Of a DNA stretch of 25,933 nt, positions 6,428-13,751 are shown one piece after another; position 1 is the stretch's first letter; each line of letters opens with the position of its first letter. The translations under genes were made by a program, and so were the position numbers. Location of the stretch: the IMG/VR virus record IMGVR_UViG_3300046011_005042, positions 1 through 25,933 of that record. The stretch is one strand, 5' to 3'. This stretch comes from a virus. Below the pieces are notes generated by a model. It saw nothing but the letters and a program-made list of their open reading frames with translations, made no database searches and had not been told where the DNA came from.

Positions 6428-7186
6428 TTATTCTCCTAATGCTCTTACGCGTTCTGATATCTTAATTAATCGTTCAGATATTTTATTTAATGCTTTTGTT
6501 GTTGATGGCCCATAATGTGATGATGTAACTCCTGATTCTGTTTTCAAACGTGAATTATATTCTACCAATGTTTCTATTTCTCGAAGTTTCATTGCAATTT
6601 CTTGAATTGTTCGTTTTACTTTACTAGAAGGTTTATCATCTCCTTTTTTGAAATTGCGATATGATTCTATAAGTTGTTCATATTTTGCATCCATTGTCTC
6701 ATATACGTTTTTATCTGTTTTATTTTTTACTCCTGACCAATCATATTCAACATGCATTTTTGATGATACATGTGCCGGCCGGTCTGAGTATCTGTTATAT
6801 GATGATATTATTGGTTCTGTCGGATACTTGAATTTTGCATGTTGCCAATTTGCATCATCATCAGCAAAAGGAAATTTATCCATGTATTCTTCTTCACTAG
6901 ATTCGGGACGTTGATATTCTCCAGGACGATATGACGGAGGAGTATTAATACCTTCTCGTACATTTTTAACCCGTTTCATTCCTAACACTTCAACCGTATC
7001 ATCATCTGCATTTGCAAATGCATTTGGCGTCATATATGAACCTGCGGCTCCAGATGTTGAAATTTCGTCTAATTCTAAGTCTTCATTTGGTAAATGATTT
7101 ACATGATTTGCAAGATCATCTATAATTTCATCAGTTTTATCAACAGCTTCAAATGCTTCTTCTATTTGTTGTAAGAATGATTTCAT
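6428..7186 (-). CDS. Probable prohead core or internal virion protein (252 aa)
   Basis: No family is recognised. The first 11 residues, MKSFLQQIEEA, closely resemble the capsid-targeting peptide of T4 internal proteins (MKTYQEFIAEA), which gp21 removes after the Glu. The following segment is acidic (AVDKTDEIIDDLANHVNHLPNEDLELDE), the middle is Tyr/Pro/Asp rich, and the C-terminal 90 residues are helical and charged (KVKRTIQEIAMKLREIETLVEY). There is no membrane segment. The gene overlaps the upstream 284-residue gene by an ATGA and is followed one base later by gp21. It therefore sits where T4 has gp67/gp68, the small core proteins. A core or packaged internal protein cut by gp21 is the favoured reading, by inference from the N terminus and location. 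Confidence 0.78.
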   Translation of the reverse strand: MKSFLQQIEEAFEAVDKTDEIIDDLANHVNHLPNEDLELDEISTSGAAGSYMTPNAFANADDDTVEVLGMKRVKNVREGINTPPSYRPGEYQRPESSEEEYMDKFPFADDDANWQHAKFKYPTEPIISSYNRYSDRPAHVSSKMHVEYDWSGVKNKTDKNVYETMDAKYEQLIESYRNFKKGDDKPSSKVKRTIQEIAMKLREIETLVEYNSRLKTESGVTSSHYGPSTTKALNKISERLIKISERVRALGE

Positions 7187-8037
7187 TTATGTATCTCATT
7201 TAATTCATCAACCAAATCCATGTATCGCATCAAGTTCAATATATGTGATTCTTTTAATTTTTTTATTGTTTCTACATTGCAAAGCATTTCTGATAATTTT
7301 TCTACTTTAATCTTAACAACTTTATCATCAATATTTTTAGCATGATTAGCTAATCTTGTTTTAATAGTAGGAATTATTTTTTGTACATATTCTCTAAGAG
7401 CTTCAGTATCATTAACGTGTGTAATATATTTATTTAACAATTGTTTTTGTGACTCTGATAATACATTTGAATATGTAGTATTAAATTTATCTACTAGCAA
7501 TTTATATGTCAATAAACGAACGTCTTTGTCTTGTTTAGCAAACGATTCCATAACTACATCACGTTGTTCCGTAATTTTTGGTTTAGGTAATGCATGTTCT
7601 AATAAAACATTTTTACATTGCATTAATTGCTTTGGATTATCCGTTTCCTCATATTCAAACAACAAATATATAGAAGCTAATTCTTTATAGTTATTAATAT
7701 GTATTTTTGCCATATTTTCAAAAACAAAATTTTGTGAAATTTCTTTTACTAAATTGTATTTTTGACGATTTAAAACTGTTTGATTTAATTTTTTATGAGC
7801 ATCTTTTACCGTACGCATATAATCTAATGCACGTGCTTCCGATTTATGTTGTTCTTTTATCAGGGCATTATATAATTGTAATTCTTTAGCTAATTCGGTA
7901 TTTTTGCCAAAATATTTTTTAATAATATCAATTGTTATTGATTTATCCGACGTCAATGTTTCTGATGTTAGTTTGCGCACTAACATCTCAAAAAGAATGC
8001 CGGTATTTTTATACTTTGAATGTTTTAATTTTTTCAT
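7183..8037 (-). CDS. Helical protein of unknown function downstream of the portal gene (284 aa)
   Basis: The protein is predominantly helical and strongly charged. It begins MKKLKHSKYKNTGILFEMLVRKL and has long Lys/Glu/Leu-rich helices, for example around residues 50-120 and 225-280. There is no signal peptide, membrane segment or enzyme motif. Its place between the portal gene and the core/protease genes is that of T4 gp67/gp68, but it is much larger and I see no clear similarity. Candidate roles are portal-associated assembly factor or prohead core protein. The start at 8035-8037 has no Shine-Dalgarno sequence but follows a junction motif by 19 bases. The stop overlaps the start of the 252-residue gene (ATGA), which suggests coupled translation. 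Confidence 0.8.
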   Translation of the reverse strand: MKKLKHSKYKNTGILFEMLVRKLTSETLTSDKSITIDIIKKYFGKNTELAKELQLYNALIKEQHKSEARALDYMRTVKDAHKKLNQTVLNRQKYNLVKEISQNFVFENMAKIHINNYKELASIYLLFEYEETDNPKQLMQCKNVLLEHALPKPKITEQRDVVMESFAKQDKDVRLLTYKLLVDKFNTTYSNVLSESQKQLLNKYITHVNDTEALREYVQKIIPTIKTRLANHAKNIDDKVVKIKVEKLSEMLCNVETIKKLKESHILNLMRYMDLVDELNEIHK

Positions 8038-8056
8038 ATCAATACGATACTTTTTT

Positions 8057-8068
8057 TAAATAAATATG
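8057..8068 (-). promoter_or_regulatory. Recurrent AT-rich junction motif
   Basis: The coding strand reads CATATTTATTTA directly after the TAA stop of the portal gene and 19 bases before the next start. It belongs to the nine-member motif set. Confidence 0.45.
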
Positions 8069-9904
8069 TTATAAAATATTATTCTCATCTAATAATGTTC
8101 CTGCATCGGAATTTGGTTTCTCTCCCGGTGCCATTGATTCTAGAATGATATTCGATTCGGTTTTATTTTTTGACCTTTTCATTGTTTTTATAACATTCTC
8201 ATGAGCTAAATCCAATTTGCGTTCTCTTCGTGGATCTGGTAAAAAGGCTGTTTTTTGATTTTCAGAATCAAATGCTTGATCAATTTCTTTTTTACCCGTA
8301 GGATCCCATCCGAATGCATTTTTGTGTTGTCCAAATTTAATTCCTTCTTTTGGACGACCGCCTTTGTCTTTATCTTCAACATCATCTGAGCTCATATGCA
8401 TTGATGCTAAATCGTGTGGCGTACCATATGATACTCCCGTAACCGCAGGATCATTTCCTTCTTGTTCTAATTGATTTTGTCGGAATCGTAATTTTAAATC
8501 TTCAATAACATTGGTACGTTCTTGCAACCATTGGTCTTCTGTCATATTAAAGATATATTCATATATGTATTTATCTGATACTAATTTTGAATCTTTCATT
8601 GATGTTGCTAATGTCATTTTTTCAGTCATTAATGCAACTTTTTGTTGATCGTATACAATTGACGGAGCTGTTAATTCTAATTCAAATCCAACTAAATCTT
8701 CTCCTTCATATCCTTGTGCATATAAATGAACAATTGCTATCTTGTATAATTCAGAAGTAACAATTTTTTGAATACGTTCAATTGTTCTAGCAAAACGAAT
8801 ATCCATCGATGCTAATGTAGTTTTACCTTCAACTGCTTCTGCATATCCTAAAAATGGTTTAGGAATTTTAAGAGCAGCCATCATTTTATCTTTAACGTAA
8901 TTGATATCATCAATACCCGTAAATGTCATTCCTGGTAATGTATCAATTGCAGTAGATGATTGTCCTCCTCGCACGGGCAAGTAATAATCTTCCAACATGT
9001 TGTTCAAATTGAATTTTAAATTGTAATTACCAGTTTGTGCATCAACGTGTGGAATTTTTTTCATTTTATTGATAACTTGTTCCATGAATGTATCTACTTC
9101 ATTTGGCGGAATATTACCAATATCAATTTTAAAAATACGTTTTTCCGGAGCACGCATTATTCTATGAATAAGCATTGCATCTTCTAGCATTGTAAGTTTT
9201 TGAAATTCTTTACGTGCTCCTTCTAACATTGATTTACCGTATGGCAAAAAGTTAGAATCAGATAACATTCGGAAATGTGCTACTTCAAATACATCATACA
9301 TTAAACCTGGGCTCGATGCGTGACGAAATTTAATTTTATAATCACCCGTATCTTCTGCAAATTCTTCCCAACGTTCTACTTCATAACTAGAGAAAGGACG
9401 TGCATTAATTACGCCTAATTCATTAGCAATATCAAGTTTTAAAAAGAAATCGCCGTACTTAGTCATGTTTCTAATCCATGGCCAAAGATTAAATTCTATA
9501 TTTAATACATCATAAAATAAATTATAAAGTATTTTTTGTATGTGAGTTTTGTTTGTTTTGATAGTTAGAATATCACCAAATTGATCTGCGAGAGTTGATT
9601 CATCTGCATAAATATCAAGTGCCGCACTTATGATTGGATCTTTATCCATCATTTCGTAATCAGTGTATAACTGCATACGATTTTGATGCATATAATAATT
9701 TGAATCATATCCACCCATACCTCCTACACGATGGCGATTTGAACCATGCAAGCGAGTATATCTATCAGCAACTTTAGTTTGATTTAGATTTCCCGTTGAC
9801 TGTAAACGGTTTGTATCTACAACTTTAAGTTGGTCTTTTCCATAAGCCCGTACGATAACGTTCGTGGCGAACAGATTTTGTAATCGTTTTCTTAATGATG
9901 CCAT
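8069..9904 (-). CDS. 20: Portal vertex protein, T4 gp20-like
   Basis: This 611-residue protein would form the dodecameric ring at one vertex of the head, through which DNA is packaged and ejected and on which the prohead starts. Recognisable gp20 segments are YEMMDKDPIISAALDIYADES (residues about 84-104), RAPEKRIFKIDIGNIPPNEV, the GNYNLKFNLNNMLEDYYLPVRGG stretch, and MAALKIPKPFLGYAEAVEGK in the stem/clip region. The length is somewhat above T4 gp20 (524 residues). The extra residues are mainly a charged C-terminal tail (GRPKEGIKFGQHKN to the end), which ends in an acidic stretch. The gene lies directly downstream of the large terminase, its packaging partner. No Shine-Dalgarno sequence is evident; a junction motif ends 10 bases before the ATG. 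Confidence 0.95.
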   Translation of the reverse strand: MASLRKRLQNLFATNVIVRAYGKDQLKVVDTNRLQSTGNLNQTKVADRYTRLHGSNRHRVGGMGGYDSNYYMHQNRMQLYTDYEMMDKDPIISAALDIYADESTLADQFGDILTIKTNKTHIQKILYNLFYDVLNIEFNLWPWIRNMTKYGDFFLKLDIANELGVINARPFSSYEVERWEEFAEDTGDYKIKFRHASSPGLMYDVFEVAHFRMLSDSNFLPYGKSMLEGARKEFQKLTMLEDAMLIHRIMRAPEKRIFKIDIGNIPPNEVDTFMEQVINKMKKIPHVDAQTGNYNLKFNLNNMLEDYYLPVRGGQSSTAIDTLPGMTFTGIDDINYVKDKMMAALKIPKPFLGYAEAVEGKTTLASMDIRFARTIERIQKIVTSELYKIAIVHLYAQGYEGEDLVGFELELTAPSIVYDQQKVALMTEKMTLATSMKDSKLVSDKYIYEYIFNMTEDQWLQERTNVIEDLKLRFRQNQLEQEGNDPAVTGVSYGTPHDLASMHMSSDDVEDKDKGGRPKEGIKFGQHKNAFGWDPTGKKEIDQAFDSENQKTAFLPDPRRERKLDLAHENVIKTMKRSKNKTESNIILESMAPGEKPNSDAGTLLDENNIL

Positions 9905-9914
9905 ATATTATTTT

Positions 9915-9929
9915 TAATATAAATATAAC
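9915..9929 (-). promoter_or_regulatory. Recurrent AT-rich junction motif upstream of the portal gene
   Basis: The coding strand reads GTTATATTTATATTA in the 47-base gap between the terminase and portal genes, ending 10 bases before the portal ATG. It belongs to the nine-member motif set. Confidence 0.5.
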
Positions 9930-9951
9930 TAATTATAGAACCATTGGTGTT

Positions 9952-11529
9952 TTACAACAACCAAGTTAAACTTTCGTCGTCGGTTCCATTATTCCATGAC
10001 CAACCAGTATCTTGTCTGCGTTGGTTGTTGGTGTATATAACTGGATCTGTTTTTGTGAAGTGTGATAAGGCACGTTTATTTAATTCAATGCCTTGTTGTC
10101 TCAATTTAAGTGATGTATCACGTAACCATAAGCCAATACAAAATGCCATTACAAGGTCATCATTATACCCACTTTGTGATTGAGCTTTTCCATTTAGCCA
10201 AACAAATACAAATAATTCTTGTATTAAACGTTTAGATCTAATTATAGGAGTTCGTTCTCGCATATACATTTCTAGAGCTGAAATCATTAATGGACGTGTA
10301 CGTGATGTAGTTGATACTCCCGGAACCATTTGGCTCTTATCTTTCATATCATAACCTTTTTTCAATTGTACATCGGCATCTGTATATCCATCATCTTTAT
10401 ATGTATAAAATAAATTTTGATAACCTCTATCTAATGCTGGTTGTATTGCTGCCCAACCAATGTTTGCATTTTCTATTGCTAGCAATGCATTGTTCCATTC
10501 TGTTGCAACTGTAACTAACATGTTTCCGAAATCATTAGGTGGCATTTTTCCTTTATACTCTGCTACTTGTCGAATATCTAAAGTATCAATAACATGGAAT
10601 GTTGACCAGTCACCGCCGTCCCCTCGCGCAACGTCAGCAATAACCATATAGTCTCGCGAATAGTCCGGATATTCCCAAACCCAATATGCATTATCATATC
10701 CTCGCTTTTCTATAGGCTCTGTACATTTTTCTTCAAATTCCATCAATATAGCACCATCAATTACAGTATGACCAGATGAAATAAAGTCACAATCACATTC
10801 TTGTGCTGCACCACGTTCACCTAATAATTGTGTTTGTTGATCTCGCCAAGCTTGATCTCGTTCGGGATGCACTGTCCAATGCAGTTTAATTGTATGGAAT
10901 CCGTTGATTGCAGCTTCAGCATCTGCCCATGTTTGATGAAACCAATTACCTACCCCATTCGGAGTAGATAAAACTATAGCACCACCACCCGTTGATAGTG
11001 TTGCTTGTGAGGCTATCCATATTTCTTCAATGTTTCGAATAAATGCAGCTTCATCAATGATTAACAATGATAATGCCTCAGAACGTGCACCGGTTGTTGC
11101 GGATGATACTGCTTTTATTTGTGAACCGTTTTTAAATTTAAGTGATAGTTTATTATCTGCTTCAACCGTTCCCTTGAGCCAACTTGGTAAATTTTCATGC
11201 ATCACGCGCACTTTAGTTACTAAGTTTTTTGCTACTTCTTGTGTCGTTGCAATAACAAGTACATTGAAATCTTCCTTGAACAACATGCTCCATAGTGCAA
11301 AACCGGCAGATAATGTTGATATACCTAACTGTCGAGATTTCAATATAACGCTGTATCTGTTATCTCGTAATTCGGTTAATGAATCTTCCTGAAATGGAAA
11401 CAAATTAAATTTAATTTTTCCTTTTTTAGGATGTTGAATATAACAATATTGTCTCATAAAAAACACAGGATCTTTAGCACACATTTGATATTGTTGCTGA
11501 ATAATCTGTTTTATGTTTGGTTGAGACAT
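9952..11529 (-). CDS. 17: Terminase large subunit, T4 gp17-like
   Basis: This 525-residue protein is the DNA-packaging motor and headful nuclease. The N-terminal ATPase has a Walker A-type KSRQLGIS at residues 64-71, Walker B LLIIDE at 155-160 with the catalytic Glu160, and the coupling motif LSTPNG at 187-192. The C-terminal RNase H-like nuclease has acidic residues in VIADVARGDGGD (Asp299), LAIEN (Glu353) and NDDLVMAF (Asp457/458). The length is somewhat shorter than T4 gp17 (610 residues), mainly at the N terminus. It lies directly upstream of the portal gene. No gp16 homologue is evident immediately before it; the T4 position of the small subunit is taken by two membrane proteins. No Shine-Dalgarno sequence precedes the ATG. 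Confidence 0.96.
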   Translation of the reverse strand: MSQPNIKQIIQQQYQMCAKDPVFFMRQYCYIQHPKKGKIKFNLFPFQEDSLTELRDNRYSVILKSRQLGISTLSAGFALWSMLFKEDFNVLVIATTQEVAKNLVTKVRVMHENLPSWLKGTVEADNKLSLKFKNGSQIKAVSSATTGARSEALSLLIIDEAAFIRNIEEIWIASQATLSTGGGAIVLSTPNGVGNWFHQTWADAEAAINGFHTIKLHWTVHPERDQAWRDQQTQLLGERGAAQECDCDFISSGHTVIDGAILMEFEEKCTEPIEKRGYDNAYWVWEYPDYSRDYMVIADVARGDGGDWSTFHVIDTLDIRQVAEYKGKMPPNDFGNMLVTVATEWNNALLAIENANIGWAAIQPALDRGYQNLFYTYKDDGYTDADVQLKKGYDMKDKSQMVPGVSTTSRTRPLMISALEMYMRERTPIIRSKRLIQELFVFVWLNGKAQSQSGYNDDLVMAFCIGLWLRDTSLKLRQQGIELNKRALSHFTKTDPVIYTNNQRRQDTGWSWNNGTDDESLTWLL

Positions 11530-11530
11530 A

Positions 11531-11911
11531 TTATTTTAGTATTTCGTTGATTAATATTCCAGAACCTAATGTTGTAAAAATTCCTAAGCCAAACCATATG
11601 TTTTTATTATCATACCACTTTGGCTGTAATCGTTTTTCTCGTTCAACATACAAATCAATGTTTGTTTGCAATAACGCAACTTGTTGTTTTTGCAATGCAA
11701 TTTGTACTGAATCTAAATACATGACAGACTGTTGCTTTTTTATTATAAGTTGTTGTTTGGAAATAATATTGGTATTAATTTCATCAACTTGCCAAAGTGA
11801 ATCTATTGTATTTGAAATATCATTTAATTCTTGAGTTGTAAAACATGTATCCGGATATGTTTGCGTAAATGCATATAACGGAAATAAAAATATAACTAAT
11901 AAACGTTTCAT
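11531..11911 (-). CDS. Exported coiled-coil protein with C-terminal membrane anchor (spanin-like candidate)
   Basis: This 126-residue protein starts with a short signal peptide (MKRLLVIFLFPLYAFTQ), likely cut near residue 16, in a form typical of Bacteroidota. No lipobox Cys is present; Cys23 is too far downstream. Residues about 28-95 form a Gln/Lys/Ile-rich coiled coil, and residues about 104-122 (IWFGLGIFTTLGSGILINEIL) form one membrane segment. The layout would place a coiled coil in the periplasm, anchored to the inner membrane at the C terminus. The start overlaps the stop of the preceding membrane gene (ATGA) and the stop is 1 base before the terminase start. A pair of small membrane/coiled-coil genes here suggests envelope disruption at lysis, but this is inference without sequence similarity to Rz proteins. 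Confidence 0.75.
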   Translation of the reverse strand: MKRLLVIFLFPLYAFTQTYPDTCFTTQELNDISNTIDSLWQVDEINTNIISKQQLIIKKQQSVMYLDSVQIALQKQQVALLQTNIDLYVEREKRLQPKWYDNKNIWFGLGIFTTLGSGILINEILK

Positions 11912-12243
11912 TTTTTCTTTTTCTTGTTTGTTTTATTCAAGATATTTTCTTTAGCTTGTTTTGCAGTTTTAGGAGTAGTTGTAGTTACTTCTTGTTTTTT
12001 TTCTTCTAACTCTTTAACTTCTGTCGTTAATGCTGTAATATCTTTTTTAATATCAGTTTTTTGATCTTCAATTGCATCAACTTTACCAGATATAACATCT
12101 GCTTGTTGTTTGTTATCATCAATTTTTTTATCTGATTTTGCAAGTTGCTTATCATTTAATTTTTTGTTTACAGCTATTCCAATTCCGAATGCTGCTAGTA
12201 TTGCGCCTACTATAATTGCCCAATATTTTTTAATTATTTTCAT
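11908..12243 (-). CDS. Small membrane protein with coiled coil and lysine-rich tail (111 aa)
   Basis: The first in-frame ATG is at 12255, but GGAG lies 6 bases before the ATG at 12241-12243, so I choose that start (MKIIKKYWAIIVGAILAAFG). One membrane segment spans residues about 8-25. It is followed by a highly charged coiled coil (KLNDKQLAKSDKKIDDNKQQ through KELEEKKQE), a Thr/Pro linker, and a lysine-rich C terminus ending NKKKKK. This resembles an inner-membrane spanin or a structural membrane anchor, but holin function is unlikely with a single helix and a long charged tail. It overlaps the 215-residue gene by 14 bases and the next gene by ATGA, forming a tightly coupled set with a second membrane protein. 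Function is not established. Confidence 0.72.
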   Translation of the reverse strand: MKIIKKYWAIIVGAILAAFGIGIAVNKKLNDKQLAKSDKKIDDNKQQADVISGKVDAIEDQKTDIKKDITALTTEVKELEEKKQEVTTTTPKTAKQAKENILNKTNKKKKK

Positions 12244-12877
12244 TGTTTTCTCCATTTAATTTTTTTAAAAAGTTTTCTTTGAATTCTGCAAAGCTTTTTT
12301 CTATTTTATCTTCGAACTCCTCTGGCGACATTCTTGCTGCATATGATTCTGTTTCGCCATCACCATTAAGTACAAATTTAGAAGCTTCTGTATATGTTTT
12401 CTTTAACATCATGACATCTTGTTCAGCATCTCGTAACCATGCTAGTGCATTTTCTCGTATTTTATTATGAGCATATTCATCAAATGTTCCATCTTTTTTC
12501 ATTTGATGTTCCATTTCAATTACACAGTCAAAACACATACCATGTATCTTTCTCATTTTTTCATCAAGTTGATTTGCTTGATAACATGTACATGTTGCTT
12601 TTTGACATTTTGGAAATGCTCGTAATTCATCTCGTACTTCTTGAAATAAATCAGAATTTTTTGTTTTACGTATTCGAAACCCTTCTTTTTGTTCTATGAT
12701 GTATACATGGCCATGTGCGTCTGTTTCTTCCCACGTATCACCCACTTCATGACGTTGTGCTTTTTTAGCCATGGCTTCAGCATCAGAAAACCCTATTGAT
12801 TTTTTGGTTTGGAACTTGTGTGTGCCGTCAATCATTTGTTGTACGGCTTTGATGTTTTGTAACTTGTTATTTGACAT
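12230..12877 (-). CDS. Cys-cluster protein of unknown function upstream of terminase (215 aa)
   Basis: Residues about 42-72 look like a small beta-rich domain (GDTWEETDAHGHVYIIEQKEG). Then comes a cluster Cys91, Cys96, Cys98, Cys115 and Cys118 (CTC and CFDC with His112 nearby), which looks like a small zinc-binding knuckle. The C-terminal half is helical and ends in an acidic Asn-rich tail. I know of no function. It lies two genes upstream of the large terminase, so a role as the small terminase subunit or another DNA-binding packaging factor deserves testing, but the typical gp16 pattern is not visible. The start at 12875-12877 is 7 bases after the preceding stop and has no Shine-Dalgarno sequence. 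It overlaps the next gene by 14 bases. Confidence 0.78.
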   Translation of the reverse strand: MSNNKLQNIKAVQQMIDGTHKFQTKKSIGFSDAEAMAKKAQRHEVGDTWEETDAHGHVYIIEQKEGFRIRKTKNSDLFQEVRDELRAFPKCQKATCTCYQANQLDEKMRKIHGMCFDCVIEMEHQMKKDGTFDEYAHNKIRENALAWLRDAEQDVMMLKKTYTEASKFVLNGDGETESYAARMSPEEFEDKIEKSFAEFKENFLKKLNGENNENN

Positions 12878-12884
12878 ATATTAT

Positions 12885-13715
12885 TTATTTTTCAGTTTCG
12901 TCATTGCTAGGCTGTGCCGGTTTTATTTTAGCTAATCTACGTAAAATCATAATCTTAGCTAATTTTAAATCTTTAACATCTAGATTACCTAATGCTTTTG
13001 CTAATGGATCAAATCCGGTATCAACTAGGCTATTTGGACCTGTTTGATCAGATAACATTTCTTCCCAATATTTCAAAGCAATTTTTTGTTTAGCAATTTT
13101 TTCTTTTGCTTTATCTTCCGGAGATGCTGTTGTTTCGTCAGGAGTTGGGGTTGTTGGTGCTGCAGGTGTAGGTGCTGCAGGTGGTGCTGCATTTGGGTCT
13201 GGAGCTGCTAAATCTGGTGCAGGTGCTGCATTTGGATCTGCGGGTGGTGCTGCATTTGGATCTGCAGGTGGTGCTGCATTTGGATCAGGTTCTTCCGTCT
13301 CTTTGTCTTCTTGTTCAATCAATTGTTTAACTATAGTACGGCGAACATATTCTCTAACTAAACGTTCTTTTTGTTCTCTAGTTAAATTTTCTACTTTATC
13401 TTTAAGTACAGCTGATGTTTCTTTTTCTTCGTTGTCTTGACGTTTTTTAAGGATTTTTGCTGCATGCTTTGCATCATACTCGCCATCTTCTAAATCTTTA
13501 TATAATCGATCATCGGAATTATACTTAACATCATAATTACCATCATCTTGAACTGTTTTATCAGTTTTACGTAAAACATTTGATAATTTTTCTTTTGTAG
13601 AATATGGATTAAGTTTTCCGTCTTTATCATCCATAGTATAATCTTTCAAATCTTTTCTAGATTTATATTTTGTATTTTCTGGTTTTTTGTATTTGCTTTT
13701 GTGTTTTTCAGCCAT
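12885..13715 (-). CDS. Low-complexity protein with Ala/Pro/Asp repeats (276 aa)
   Basis: No family is recognised. The N-terminal third is very lysine and aspartate rich (MAEKHKSKYKKPENTKYKSR), with a Tyr-Asp pattern around residues 55-85 and a helical segment (LTREQKERLVREYVRRTIVK) at about 111-131. The middle, about residues 147-195, is a flexible linker of DPNAAPPA units and related Ala/Pro/Thr residues. The C-terminal 75 residues form a helical domain (EKIAKQKIALKYWEEMLS) ending basic and polar. A two-domain protein joined by a flexible arm is likely, probably virion-associated or a core component given its late-gene neighbours. AGGA lies 8 bases before the ATG at 13713-13715, and a junction motif overlaps the stop of the upstream ligase gene. 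Confidence 0.75.
   Translation of the reverse strand: MAEKHKSKYKKPENTKYKSRKDLKDYTMDDKDGKLNPYSTKEKLSNVLRKTDKTVQDDGNYDVKYNSDDRLYKDLEDGEYDAKHAAKILKKRQDNEEKETSAVLKDKVENLTREQKERLVREYVRRTIVKQLIEQEDKETEEPDPNAAPPADPNAAPPADPNAAPAPDLAAPDPNAAPPAAPTPAAPTTPTPDETTASPEDKAKEKIAKQKIALKYWEEMLSDQTGPNSLVDTGFDPLAKALGNLDVKDLKLAKIMILRRLAKIKPAQPSNDETEK
13222..13290 (-). repeat. 24-bp tandem repeat coding for DPNAAPPA units
   Basis: Three consecutive copies (the last partial) of a 24-base unit start at 13222, 13246 and 13270 with one or two differences. A fourth related copy starts at 13183. Copy number could vary between related phages through slippage. Confidence 0.85.
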
Positions 13716-13734
13716 TGCTTTAATCCTATTTTCT

Positions 13735-13751
13735 TATAAATATAAATATCA
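13735..13751 (-). promoter_or_regulatory. Recurrent AT-rich junction motif
   Basis: The coding strand reads TGATATTTATATTTATA. The TGA is the stop codon of the nucleotidyltransferase-ligase gene, and the motif ends 19 bases before the next start. The core is doubled here (TATTTATATTTATA). Confidence 0.5.

Noticed and set aside
12230-12255. ATG at 12255 as start of the small membrane protein
   Set aside because: GGAG is well placed for the ATG at 12243 and lies immediately after the upstream ATG, so the shorter form is more likely.
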